Program-made: the position numbers and the translations under genes
The notes under the pieces: model-generated
What the model was told of the DNA's origin: nothing
What the model saw: the letters and a program-made list of their open reading frames with translations, nothing else
The model's database searches: none
Shown: in pieces, positions 21,367 to 32,836 of the stretch
How positions within the stretch are numbered: the stretch's first letter is position 1
Layout: every line of letters begins with the position of its first letter
Origin: Agelas oroides
Lineage: Eukaryota > Porifera > Demospongiae > Agelasida > Agelasidae
Direction of reading: 5' to 3'
Length of the DNA: 64,000 bases
Assembly (NCBI GenBank): GCA_949130485.1
Contig: OX422190.1
Coordinates: 185,001-249,000, forward strand

Positions 21367-22854
21367 GTGGGAACAAAAGTTCATGTCTGTTATGGAAAAA
21401 TACATCCCCAAAGCCACTATTTCACAAGACCGAAACCTTCCTTGGATGAACAGGAGGATTAAAGCTAAAATCAGGAAGGGGAATAGCATCTACAGGAAAG
21501 CTAAAACAACTGGCTGTTCTGCGTTGTGGTCTAAGTACACATTTTTGAGGAATCAAAAAAATCAGGACAATCAAAGAAGAAACACTTGAAGAGAATGTCA
21601 AATCTAGGGAGTAAGCAATACAGGAAAACATATCAAGAAAACATCCATTCAAGTTCCCACCTTGAAGAATGGTGCAACTGAAGCCTTATCAAATATTGAC
21701 AAGGTATCCTTCCAAACAAAAATACCTCGTCAATGCTTCATAGCTGATCCCTCATCACTACCACCTGAGGATATCCTTTTCCACTGAACAGGAAATCTTC
21801 AACTTGTTGAATGCCTTGGACACCAACAAACCTTCAGGACCTGATAGAATTTCTGGGAAAATGCTCAAAGGAACTGCTGTTTCTATTGCTAACAGAACTT
21901 TTCAATCTGTCAATCATGAGGGTAGAACTCCTTCAAAATGGAAACTGTCATCTGTTGTCCCAATCCCAAAGTGATCAGCTAATGCGGACAATCCGCGAAT
22001 ATCTCAGCAAGGTCATGGAGAGACATATTTACAGCATTGTCCAACTCATTCAGCTTCGATGTTTCCCTTGTCTTTTTCAACTAGCGTAAAGTATTTGACA
22101 GTGTCTCCCATGTTCCTCTCATGCATAAGCTTAATGATACTGGACTGAACCAACACATTTTGCAGTGGATTGCCTCGTACTTATGCAACAGACAGCAATA
22201 TGTTGTGGTGGATGGTGCCTCATCTGGTGTTACGTCTGTGCTATGTCTGTGCTATCCGGTGTTCCACAGGGTTCAGTTCTGGGGTCCTTATCAATCATGT
22301 TTCCTCCCTGACAGTCACTGATGGATCCAAGCTGACAATGTATGCAGATGACATCCTCCTCTACAAACCAATTAGTCACCCAGAAGATTCTTGTGGTCTA
22401 CAAGCGGATATTGATACAATACAGAATTGTCCAATTACTTGAATCCACTAAGTATCTCATTTGTTCAAGAAAGAGACACACCCATCTGCCCCAACTGGAC
22501 TCCTATTAGGCGGTGTAACATTAGAGCAGATTGAAAACTATTGCTATCTTGGAGTATTGGTAACATCAAGGCTAACCTGGTCTGACCATATCAAACAAAT
22601 ATGTAATGTACTAAGGCCAGAAAGCTAGTTGGAATTTTGTACAGACAGTTTTATAGCTGGGCTGACTACAACACCCTGCTGCTTATCCATTGTACATGCA
22701 TATGACCTGACACTCACCTCAAATACACTTGCCAACTCTGGGACCCATTCTTAAACAAGGGCATGCAGTCATTGGAAGCCGTGCAACTTGTAAAGTCTGT
22801 CTCAAACAGTGGGACATGGCCTATGATAATATGTTGCAGTTGCTAACTACAACG

Positions 22855-23022
22855 TACAATATTGTTAGTGGTCACATGTACTTTCCATCTGGTATGTACA
22901 ATATTGTTAGTGGTCACATGTACCTTCCATCTGGTATGTACAATATTGTTAGTGGTCACATGTACCTTCCATCTGGTATGTACAATATTGTTAGTGGTCA
23001 CATGTACCTTCCATCTGGTCAC
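22855..23022 (+). repeat. 42-bp tandem repeat, four copies
   Basis: Units beginning tacaatattgttagtggtca start at 22855, 22897, 22939 and 22981. The length is a multiple of three, so the frame (MYNIVSGHMYLPSG) is kept. The repeat lies inside the decayed LINE. Confidence 0.9.
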
Positions 23023-23196
23023 AATACAACTTCAATTGCACAAGCACATTTAATTTTGCACATGCTAATTACATGTGTCATATATTTGTATCTTCTGTAA
23101 TTTCCTCATGGAACAATTTACCTGACCCTGTTAAACTATGTTCTTCCATTAAAAGGTCTACACTTACGTCACCTTTGTCATTTTATAAAATAAAAT

Positions 23197-24418
23197 AAAA
23201 ATCTCAGAGAGGCACACAGCAAGAGGTATACACAGAAGTATAATCCTGAAGAAGCAACCCCTGCAAGGACCAATCCATTCATCTGTGGGTAAAAGCATGT
23301 CAAATTTGTACACTATTTCACCAGTTGGGGGAGAAGACACATTCCTGTGGAATGTGATTGTGGAAGATTTCAAGCTAATTGTCATACTTGAAAGTGACAC
23401 ATGCACAGTATCGTGGGCATGTTCCTGATTGCTCCTGGCTGTCCTCAGTGTCTTTAAATATTGTAAATGATGCTTAGGGTCTGGCACGTTGCTCAACAGC
23501 TCTCTCAACTGAGGCAGTGAAAAGTCAGAGTGTCATTTTGAGAATGAGACCTACCTTAAGGTGTGTAGCACTTGTCTTTGGCAGCTGGTGTTTACCCTAA
23601 TGATGGTGTGGCTAGTTGACTGTACATGGAAGATGAGTTCTACAGTCCTTGGTCCACAAAAAGTAGCACTAAATACAAGGCCATGTCATTGCCTACCCTA
23701 ATCCTTGCATTGTGCAGCGATTGTTCCTCCTGCAACAAGTACGTAGGTCCATTAATACTCCGTGTCTGGTACCAGGAATGTTATTCTCCCTAAAATTCAA
23801 GAACACCAGGCTCATCATATGCAAGCAATGTTGAAAGGACAGAGCCACTACCGCTCCAGATGTTATACCCCTGCATGGTCATTGTATGGATAAGGTTTTA
23901 TGCAAGACAGCCTGAGAATAAGGCTACATAGAGGCCAGCCACCTAACGAGCTACCCTTAACAGTGGGTGACTTACGTAGCAGCACTACACAGACCTGCCT
24001 CTTTCAAGAAGACATAGCTCATTTTTCATGCATCTTTGCTCTTATATCTGTCCACATTCTCGAGTGCTTTTTGCCAGACAAGATGATAATTAATACACAG
24101 TCTACATTAAATATTATCAAGACAGAAATATTATGATACAGTTTGCATAAGATGATCAGCTGTTTGTTTGTGGAAAATGATCACATACATAAACAACACA
24201 ACAGTCTGATAGATGATACAAGCTTTAAACAATCCCTATGACCATATATGGTCAGTCAATAGTGATGAATGGAAGTCTTACTGTCCAAAATATACTGCAC
24301 CTGTTGAAACATAGCCAGAGAGTACCCCTGGCACCATGCCTAAGCTGGGGCCCAACAGTAATGGCAGTTGCTTGAGAGGCAGCTGTCTGGGCGCCCTGTT
24401 TGACTGGCCAGTAGATGA

Positions 24419-24507
<89 letters not shown>

Positions 24508-24513
24508 CGTGTG

Positions 24514-24557
<44 letters not shown>

Positions 24558-24655
24558 TGTGTGGTGTGTGGAGGAAGGTGAAGAGTGATGGGTTTAAACT
24601 GATTAACTCCAAGCTGCTATAATTTCAGTAGCCTCATGGGCCAGACTTTCACACA
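23197..24655 (+). repeat. 1.4-kb flank shared (inverted) with 1825-3217
   Basis: The homology with the reverse complement of 1825-3217 ends near 24655 (gggccagactttcaca). No gene is supported. Open frames in the shared part are found on both copies only because of the duplication. Confidence 0.65.
24421..24565 (+). repeat. GT then GCGT microsatellite
   Basis: About 80 bp of (GT)n passes into (GCGT)n, ending near 24562. At the equivalent site of the inverted copy there is only a short CA run (1921-1942), so the tract expanded after duplication or shrank in the other copy. Confidence 0.95.
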
Positions 24656-24659
24656 GGGG

Positions 24660-25913
24660 AAACACCCAAGAATTTCTGGATGTGTTAATTGCCTAGCCTC
24701 GTTCCCAGGCCGTTCCGGAGAGATGTCCAGGATTGCCCATCAAAGGCTTAGTAGTGTCTTTGATCTTCTTTTGTTCTTTCTTTGTTCTCTAATCACAACA
24801 CTAACCCTAACCCCACCTCCTAACAATGCATTGTTGGCAAACCTGGACATGTATACGTTCCCGCCTCCAGTTTTTGATCGCTTGCAGTATGCAAAAACGG
24901 AGGGGGAAGGCCTGGGAGAAAGAGTCACGTGCCTGACGTCAGGTAGATGTGAGGGTAGACGTGATTTTTTTTTCCCGATGTTCTGCCCATATTTGTACCA
25001 ACAATTGAAAATCACTTACCGCTGAAAGCAGTTTCGAGGGCACTCGCAAAAGCACTCGTATCTCGGAGAGCATAATAGGTTTGAAAATCGGACCTTTTGT
25101 AAGCTATATTAAATGGCTAGGAGAGCTAGGCAGCGTTGGCTGCGTGCTCATAGCGTGTTCTCTACTGATGGTACGTTTGATCCTGCGAGGCCATTTTTTC
25201 CAAAATTTTACGCTTCATTTTCCCGTGGAATCTGAGCTTTTTTCTTCTAGCTCGAGTATGTTATTGAATGTACTCACGCTGCAACGATGGTCTTGTAGCT
25301 CCACTTTGCCCCTATTTGTACAACAAACCAAAGATGGCCCATATCTGAACCTGAATCTTGCGAGCAAGCGCTACCTCTACCACCATACGAAGCAGCCAGC
25401 AGAAATAACAGGACCATGAACTTACAGTAGACAGATCCTCTCAACACGTCGCGTAAGTATCGTCTCGATTAACCTTGCAAACTGGGAGATGCAGTGTTTG
25501 AAAGTTCACTGTGCGATGAGCTCATTACTTATTCATACCAGATTTGATACATCACGCAGTCACACGGTGGAATAAATTTCGAGGTCTGCGTGTAGAGTGT
25601 GAAGGGAAGTGTAAAACAAGAGAATGACAGTGTAACACATGCACACTCTGGAGCACAAGGAGTGCTAGTAACATACAGTGTTTTAGTTATCTAGCCTCGT
25701 TCCCAGGCCAATGTAAGTTGAAACAGGCCTGGGAATGAGATTGCTACATCCCGATGGGATTTGCACTTTTCTTGGGCTCTTTCCCAGCTTACAACAAAAA
25801 GCACGTGAAGTCTGGGGAAAAGGTCATATCACATCCAAGAGAACCCTTAGTTTAAGTCATGTTGTTGTGTATTTGTCAAAGCATTTTCTGAGAGGTCATC
25901 CTAAGCAAGCTAC
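24660..25913. other. No supported gene; MITE pieces
   Basis: A palindromic MITE with tagcctcgttcccaggcc ends lies at 25692-25741, and a related single end sits at 24693-24710. A minus-strand 47-codon frame near 25412-25270 begins with a hydrophobic stretch (MVLLFLLAAS) and ends at a GTGAGT donor-like site, but nothing else supports it. Confidence 0.4.
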
Positions 25914-27797
25914 CTTGAGTGTAGCTGCATGACAGAGTATGTGTCTGTGAAGACGTTCCTCAACTGCTAGGGCTAGCTGTGATTGGAAGGGGGTGGGGAG
26001 GGGGTGGGGGAAGAGGGGAAGAGAGAGGGAGAGAGAAGAGGGGGGAAGGGAAGGAGAGGACAGGAGGGAGAGAGGTGAAAGTGGGAGGAGGATATTAAAA
26101 CAAACTCGATACAGTTGTCTACGTAACATTACGTAGCTTTGAAGCATGTCTCAATTTACCTTGAACCTTTTGAGTAAGAATCTGCTCTTGGAGTCCGACA
26201 CAGACTGCAGGTACGCACACACACACACACAGCACAGTTCATACAACTCTGTGACACATAATTATGTGTACCACAATACTCAACTGCCACACCTAACTAA
26301 GTTTAGAGTATGCTATCATGAAATGCTTGAATTTGATTGGTCAGTGTGAGGGCTCTAAATCACTTAGAGCCACCGTCCGTGGACTCTACATGTAGAGTCC
26401 ACCCCCCAGGGTAGACTTACATTTTGCAACAAGAATGTTGTTTATGGATACATTAAAAAAGTATTGACAAAAACACATTATTGTTGATACAAAACATGAA
26501 TAATTAGTTGCTACTGACACGGACGAACGTAAACAAATCCATCATGGATGCTGACATTCAAATTATGGTGGGAACAGTGCAGACGGACTGTCAGGTTTGT
26601 GATAGTGTCACCCTGAGTTTCTTGACATACGGTCTTCGCCATTTATGCCAAAGTTTCATACAATGGTCTGTGGTCTTTCCTTTCGCTCTTCTGCATTCGA
26701 ACATGGAGAGAGGGGCGGAGCTTCTTTTGGGGCAGGCGCTGGTGCAGATGGGCATAAATTTCAGCTTAGCAGGTGGCGCATCGAGCCACCAAACAGCAAA
26801 GGTGAAGCTTGTTTTGCCTTTTCACACAGTAGACAGAAGTTTCGGCGGCAACCGTTTGAATAGCTCATTGCTAAGTTCTTTCATCCTCATCCTGGTTTGA
26901 AAAGTTGTGTTGTAGTAGCATACTCTAAGTAAGTTAGATGCTTCGACTGACGGGCCCTTAAGTAGCGCCCTCGCTGCGCTTGGGCGCTACTTAAGAGCCC
27001 GACGGTTTCTAAATCGCGTAAATCCTGTCGGTCGAAGCGTCTAACTATTATACAACTTGACTCGCACATCACACTGATATACTGCCAGGGCTAAGCTATA
27101 AACTTGACTCACACATCACACCGACATACCGTCAGGGCTGCCTGAACCAAGTACAAACTTGACTCACACATCACACCGACATACCGTCAGGGCTGCCTGA
27201 ACCAAGTACAAACTTGACTCACACATCACACCGACATACCGTCAGGGCTGCCTGAACCAAGTACAAACTTGACTCACACATCACACCAACATACCGTCAG
27301 GGCTAAACTAAGTACGAACTTGACTCACACATCACACTGACATACCGTCAGGGCTGAAGGGCTTGTTAAGTAGCGAGAACCTCGGGTCACCACATAGCTC
27401 TGACCACCTACAGTAACCATGGCTACACACAGGTCAAGGATAGTCAGCTGACTGTTTGATTGCTCTTACATACATTGGATTGGCATACAGGGGGACCTGT
27501 CTATAACGGTCACTAGCTATCACACTATTATACTATTGATCAGGATACGTGACAATGTCCTTGAGTAGCCAGTAGTCATGGTGACGACCCCACACAGCAG
27601 GGTTCATTCCCCTCGTCTTCTCCTCTGCCCACAGGCTGTGCAGTTCTGTGAAGCCTCCATCCGCTATGTTAAACATGAACTTCTGTTGACTCTTGTCTGC
27701 GGTGGCAGGAGGATTAGGAGAGGAGCCTGTTTGATGACAGATTCCTTTGTCTTTTTCTTACCGTCTCCCTCCTGGCTGTCCTGGGGCTTGCTGGTGG
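25914..27797 (-). CDS. CHD4-like: Mi-2/CHD3-4-5 chromatin remodeler, C-terminal exons (partial)
   Basis: Minus-strand exons: 27797-27762, 27696-27549, 27422-27346, 26204-26160 and 25976-25914. The first three join in phase and read [11 protein letters not shown] then [46 protein letters not shown] and LNKPFSPD. The last two read [11 protein letters not shown] and [12 protein letters not shown]. In order these match the CHDCT2 C-terminal domain of animal Mi-2 proteins ([53 protein letters not shown], from memory). Mi-2 is the ATPase of the NuRD complex. One phase step between 27346 and 26204 is unresolved, so a short exon is probably missing. Upstream motor and downstream exons were not found here. 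It may be a gene tail or a truncated copy. Confidence 0.8.
26915..27060. mobile_element. Palindromic MITE in a CHD intron
   Basis: Outer arms gttagatgcttcgac (near 26934-26949) and gtcggtcgaagcgtctaac (near 27027-27045) are inverted. The core cttaagtagcgccctcgctg and its complement form a strong inner hairpin (26955-26996). It lies between the 55-bp minisatellite and the next CHD exon. Confidence 0.65.
27053..27360 (-). repeat. 55-bp minisatellite derived from a CHD exon end and splice donor
   Basis: About six units (starts on the plus strand near 27055, 27102, 27157, 27212, 27267, 27318; spacing 47, 55, 55, 55, 51). On the minus strand each unit contains ccctgacg followed by gtatgtc, identical to the last 8 nt of the exon 27422-27346 plus its donor. 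In three units gttcaggcag precedes it, forming an acceptor-like AG. Each such unit therefore resembles an 8-nt microexon with both splice sites. Confidence 0.85.
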
Positions 27798-28104
27798 CTG
27801 GGGGAGAGAAAACATAGTGAACTGAAGATTGTCAGATTGAAGAGTCGTGCATATAAAATTCATTGCAAAATGTACGGCTACTTTATGTACTTGAATTTCT
27901 GTGTACTTATAACCTAAATGCTTTTTCTAGACAATCGCTGTCGCTCCTTGAAAGCGGACTCGGGACTTGCTTGCAATGGGGGCGGACGGGAGTGGATGAT
28001 GTTCTTTTGTGATCTCATGAAGGTTTGTTTGTGGTTCAAGCATTGGAGTGTTATAACGTGGTTCTCTGCTTATAGTGCCGACTTTGGTGGGCAACATAAA
28101 TAAC

Positions 28105-28355
28105 TGAAAACAATTACCGACGCTAAAATAATTTAGGTACCGTCCATGTATAATGGTTTGAGGCAGTACTCAAGTTACAGCCTGCAAGCGAGGCCTACTG
28201 TACATTTTTCTTACTAGGCTTATCCTGAAAGCTGAAAACAATGACCGACGCTAACATAATTTAGGTATCGTCTGTGCATAATGGTTTGAGGCGGTACTCG
28301 AGCTCAAAGCCTGCAAGCGAGGCCTACCGTACATTTTCTTACTAGGCTTGTTTTT
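28105..28355. repeat. Two tandem copies of a roughly 129-bp unit
   Basis: Units begin gaaaacaattaccgacgcta (28105) and gaaaacaatgaccgacgcta (28234) and end with tgcaagcgaggcctac and ttactaggct. No coding sense is seen. The 28360-28960 stretch holds no recognisable gene. Confidence 0.7.
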
Positions 28356-28969
28356 CAAAAAGATCACAGAAAATGGCTGTCTACACAATTACTTGACTGG
28401 TGGACTGATATTTTCTGGGTTCATGGCAGGTGTAAGGTGTATCTAAGATGATTAAATTCATGGTTAAATTCTTGGCTTATATATAAGGGGGTAGTGTACA
28501 TTAGGCGGAATTGTGTGCATGGTCTGCCGAAGTTGTTTGTGGTGTAATGGTTAGGACTTAGTGTTGCAGTTAGGGTTAGGGTTAGGGCTTGGGACAGGGA
28601 ATGGGCATCTAATTTTTGGCTGTCCATGCATGTATGCATTTAATTTGCTAAGCCAGCTGACTTCAAACTTCCAAGGGAGAAGGTACTAAGGTTGGCAGAA
28701 CAGCAGGTGGGGTGACATCGCTAGATAGACAACTGGTGAACTCTCCAGGGCCTGAAACAGCGATTTATTTACGCACGTATGTATGTGCGTCCTTTCATCG
28801 CAGCGGTGCAAACAGTTTACGCGCGCATTCCGCGCTGGTCCTCCATGAACAAACTCGCATAGCTGCAACCAGAGTCGTTTGGTGATTCTCAATAGCAGCG
28901 AGACTAGTGGATCAAACGGTAGGGCACTTAAATACATGCAGTTAAGCGGTATGTATAAAATCTTTTGGA

Positions 28970-29118
28970 GGCCAAAAGGGGGGTTCGAGCGAACCCCCTC
29001 GAACCCCCCCTGCCTACGGGCCTGGCAGTGGTTCTCAATGGTTACCCGTCGTTCTCAGTGGTTGTCAATGGTTCTCAGCCAGTTCTCAGTGGTTACCAGT
29101 GCTTCTCAACCACAACAT
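28970..29118 (+). repeat. Small outpost of the decamer satellite
   Basis: A C-rich gaaccccctcgaacccccc segment ending acgggcctgg is followed by ggttctcaatggttacc-type decamers up to 29115. The same C-rich segment precedes decamers at 49268-49308. This marks the left edge of the satellite copy into which the 1.7-kb array (29119-33567) was placed. Confidence 0.7.
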
Positions 29119-29120
29119 TA

Positions 29121-29385
29121 AGGTGGCACGGTACCCTGTATTTTCAAGGTCAACAAACCTGGAATCCAATTTGATAGTCTTCTTTGTCTTGTTAAAATTT
29201 TAGCGCACAGTCCGTTTTGGGAGTCTCAAACCGTTCACGGTCCGTAAAATTGGGGATTTTCCCCATTTCCTGTCGGCATTGCCATCCAATAATCAGTTTA
29301 TAATTAAGTTAGTTAAGATGTGGCCTGGCGGCACCCTTCATGTGGTGCTCGGAACTTTGAAGATAAGCTTAGATCGACTTAAATA

Positions 29386-29416
<31 letters not shown>

Positions 29417-30147
29417 GGAGTTTAGTAGAGTGCTGTAGTGTCAGTAGCTGTGAGTAGTGCGTGATGCCTGCTTGTGAAAGCAAGCTTGTGTCTAGAAGCA
29501 GCAGAAAGGCCACAGTGGCCAAGACTGTATTTGTTGAGTAGGCCCAGGTCTCGCGGCCGTATGCCTAGTCTAGTTGGTGACCGTGGCCAGGTGCTTCGAG
29601 TGCTGGGCTGGGCTTTAACTAGAATACGCAATTTATCGTTTGTGCTACAGTCTGACAGACAAGGGAGCTGAACGGTGGCTGTGTGTGGAACAGAGCCGTG
29701 AGTTGTTTAGCGACATAAGGGGGAGAGGTGGGGCTAGTAATGCTTGCTTCCACTCGTGAATGAGCCCCTCCCGTAGACAAGCTGTGAATTTTTCGAAATG
29801 TGCATTGATTTTGGTGCAGTCAAAGTTGTCCATTCCAAGAGTAGTGACAAACATGAGTCTAGCCTGACTTTGAGAGTAGCTTTGAACAAAAGCTGGCATA
29901 GATTGATTTGAGATACATTGGTGGTTGGGACGCTACCTACAGTGAGCGTGTAGATGCGTCCATCGAGTGGCAATTTTGGGTTCATGAATATATTAATGAG
30001 CTACTAAAACCCTTTTTAAAATTAGGCAAAGCAAGATTGCCCTAAACCAAACCCTAACCCTGAAACTAGGAGTAACCCTGGTCCTGACTGTAACCCAAGT
30101 TTATGTTTTCGTTAACCTCCGCCGAGGGACGACCGTGCCACCTTAAA
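29121..30147. mobile_element. TTAA-type non-autonomous element (first of three tandem copies)
   Basis: The ends are GGTGGCACGGT and its inverted copy, next to TTAA on the outside of the array (29118-29121 region and 33563-33567). It contains an A-tract of about 29 bp (29383-29411, also present but not identical in length or purity in the other copies). No transposase frame is seen. TTAA preference suggests piggyBac or Kolobok mobilisation. Other copies are at 30831-31857 and 32541-33565. Confidence 0.6.
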
Positions 30148-30830
30148 ACCCTAAGCCTAGCCCTAGCCCTAACCCTAGTTTGCCTTAACCCTAAAATCCC
30201 TAACCCTAATCTCATTAACCCTAACCCCCCTAACCCTAATTGAGCCTATGAATCTAATTAAAGCCCGACAGAGCTCTACAATCTGGGGTGTTTCTGTCCA
30301 CCTCATGAATATTAATGAGTTGGCTTTAACTAGACCTCAGCATTACCCATGAACAACCCTGGGTTCAGTCAACTGTCCAATGGGAGGGTTAGAGTATGTT
30401 GACTCTCATGAACCTCATTATTGAACTTCTGTTGAAGCATTGGCAGCTTGGCTTGGGGTTGAAAGGAATGGGTAAATGATGTTGAATATTCATGAGTATC
30501 ACCTAAGCCTTTCGTGGACCCAAACCCGAACAGAACAGGGCTATGAATCTCATTAACCCTCTGTGGATACTTGTGGATGTTGTTAATGTCCGAATTGAGA
30601 TCAATGAATCTCATTAAAGGCGTGTAATTCCGGGTGGAAGTCAGGCAATCTCTCCCCTCATGCATATTAATAGGTTGAATTTAGCTAGCTCTGTGTGGCA
30701 CCCCTAGGCAACATTCCGTTCATTGGTCCTCAAGAATATGATTAGTGGTGTCGTGTTTGTTCTGTGGTAGCACTGGATTGGGTTGACTTGACAAATGTGA
30801 CATGTTGAATAAGTTATGTGTAGCATCTTA
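30148..30830. repeat. Spacer with telomere-like CCCTAA variants
   Basis: The first 90 bp is rich in ccctaa/ccctag hexamers (30150-30240), a degenerate form of the animal telomere repeat CCCTAA. It is followed by recurrent atgaatctcattaa-like motifs. The second copy is at 31858-32540 and differs at very few bases (for example ccctagtttgcc versus ccctagcttgcc). This is an internal array, not a chromosome end. Confidence 0.8.
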
Positions 30831-31087
30831 AGGTGGCACGGTACCCTGTATTTTCAAGGTCAACAAACCTGGAATCCAATTTGATAGTCTTCTTTGTCTT
30901 GTTAAAATTTTAGCGCACAGTCCGTTTTGGGAGTCTCAAACCGTTCACGGTCCGTAAAATTGGGGATTTTCCCCATTTCCTGTCGGCATTGCCATCCAAT
31001 AATCAGTTTATAATTAAGTTAGTTAAGATGTGGCCTGGCGGCACCCTTCATGTGGTGCTCGGAACTTTGAAGATAAGCTTAGATCGA

Positions 31088-31126
<39 letters not shown>

Positions 31127-32797
31127 GGAGTTTAGTAGAGTGCTGTAGTGTCAGTAGCTGTGAGTAGTGCGTGATGCCTGCTTGTGAAAGCAAGCTTGTG
31201 TCTAGAAGCAGCAGAAAGGCCACAGTGGCCAAGACTGTATTTGTTGAGTAGGCCCAGGTCTCGCGGCCGTATGCCTAGTCTAGTTGGTGACCGTGGCCAG
31301 GTGCTTCGAGTGCTGGGCTGGGCTTTAACTAGAATACGCAATTTATCGTTTGTGCTACAGTCTGACAGACAAGGGAGCTGAACGGTGGCTGTGTGTGGAA
31401 CAGAGCCGTGAGTTGTTTAGCGACATAAGGGGGAGAGGTGGGGCTAGTAATGCTTGCTTCCACTCGTGAATGAGCCCCTCCCGTAGACAAGCTGTGAATT
31501 TTTCGAAATGTGCATTGATTTTGGTGCAGTCAAAGTTGTCCATTCCAAGAGTAGTGACAAACATGAGTCTAGCCTGACTTTGAGAGTAGCTTTGAACAAA
31601 AGCTGGCATAGATTGATTTGAGATACATTGGTGGTTGGGACGCTACCTACAGTGAGCGTGTAGATGCGTCCATCGAGTGGCAATTTTGGGTTCATGAATA
31701 TATTAATGAGCTACTAAAACCCTTTTTAAAATTAGGCAAAGCAAGATTGCCCTAAACCAAACCCTAACCCTGAAACTAGGAGTAACCCTGGTCCTGACTG
31801 TAACCCAAGTTTATGTTTTCGTTAACCTCCGCCGAGGGACGACCGTGCCACCTTAAAACCCTAAGCCTAGCCCTAGCCCTAACCCTAGCTTGCCTTAACC
31901 CTAAAATCCCTAACCCTAATCTCATTAACCCTAACCCCCCTAACCCTAATTGAGCCTATGAATCTAATTAAAGCCCGACAGAGCTCTACAATCTGGGGTG
32001 TTTCTGTCCACCTCATGAATATTAATGAGTTGGCTTTAACTAGACCTCAGCATTACCCATGAACAACCCTGGGTTCAGTCAACTGTCCAATGGGAGGGTT
32101 AGAGTATGTTGACTCTCATGAACCTCATTATTGAACTTCTGTTGAAGCATTGGCAGCTTGGCTTGGGGTTGAAAGGAATGGGTAAATGATGTTGAATATT
32201 CATGAGTATCACCTAAGCCTTTCGTGGACCCAAACCCGAACAGAACAGGGCTATGAATCTCATTAACCCTCTGTGGATACTTGTGGATGTTGTTAATGTC
32301 CGAATTGAGATCAATGAATCTCATTAAAGGCGTGTAATTCCGGGTGGAAGTCAGGCAATCTCTCCCCTCATGCATATTAATAGGTTGAATTTAGCTAGCT
32401 CTGTGTGGCACCCCTAGGCAACATTCCGTTCATTGGTCCTCAAGAATATGATTAGTGGTGTCGTGTTTGTTCTGTGGTAGCACTGGATTGGGTTGACTTG
32501 ACAAATGTGACATGTTGAATAAGTTATGTGTAGCATCTTAAGGTGGCACGGTACCCTGTATTTTCAAGGTCAACAAACCTGGAATCCAATTTGATAGTCT
32601 TCTTTGTCTTGTTAAAATTTTAGCGCACAGTCCGTTTTGGGAGTCTCAAACCGTTCACGGTCCGTAAAATTGGGGATTTTCCCCATTTCCTGTCGGCATT
32701 GCCATCCAATAATCAGTTTATAATTAAGTTAGTTAAGATGTGGCCTGGCGGCACCCTTCATGTGGTGCTCGGAACTTTGAAGATAAGCTTAGATCGA

Positions 32798-32836
<39 letters not shown>

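Larger units (their letters stand above)
20960..23196 (+). pseudogene. Decayed LINE reverse transcriptase, copy 2 (inverted relative to 3217-4640)
   Basis: Homology to the reverse complement of copy 1 starts near 20960-20975. Recognisable are TNLPWM-like DRNLPWMNRR (about 21430), LQWIASYLCNRQQYVV (about 22160), YADDILLYKPISHPED (catalytic YADD at 22341) and a C-terminal EQFT/LPDPVK-like zone. The end is an (ATAAA)n run at 23185-23196. Stops and frameshifts are frequent. Two changes are private to this copy: a palindromic insertion (21222-21366) and a 42-bp tandem repeat (22855-23022). Confidence 0.75.

Noticed and set aside
24336..24622. Cys-Val and Thr-His ORFs over GT repeats (also 37.1 and 38.0 kb), and the Thr-His-Ser-Leu ORF at 13.1 kb
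   Set aside because: Pure microsatellite translation.
25270..25412. Minus-strand 47-codon frame with a hydrophobic start and a GTGAGT site
   Set aside because: There is no homology, no partner exon and no upstream promoter signal; chance is likely.
26146..26349. Plus-strand ORF starting [12 protein letters not shown] with a donor-like site
   Set aside because: It is the antisense of a CHD exon (26204-26160), whose protein match and splice sites on the minus strand are much stronger.
26544..26900. Overlapping ORFs of 72 and 119 codons between CHD exons
   Set aside because: Neither frame resembles CHD or any family I know, both lie in intron/repeat DNA, and the two frames compete.
27053..27360. 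Possible CRISPR-like array of regular repeats
   Set aside because: The units are contiguous with no unique spacers, and the setting is an intron of an animal gene; it is a minisatellite.
30150..30240. Telomere
   Set aside because: CCCTAA units are few, degenerate and internal to a 1.7-kb repeat that continues on both sides.
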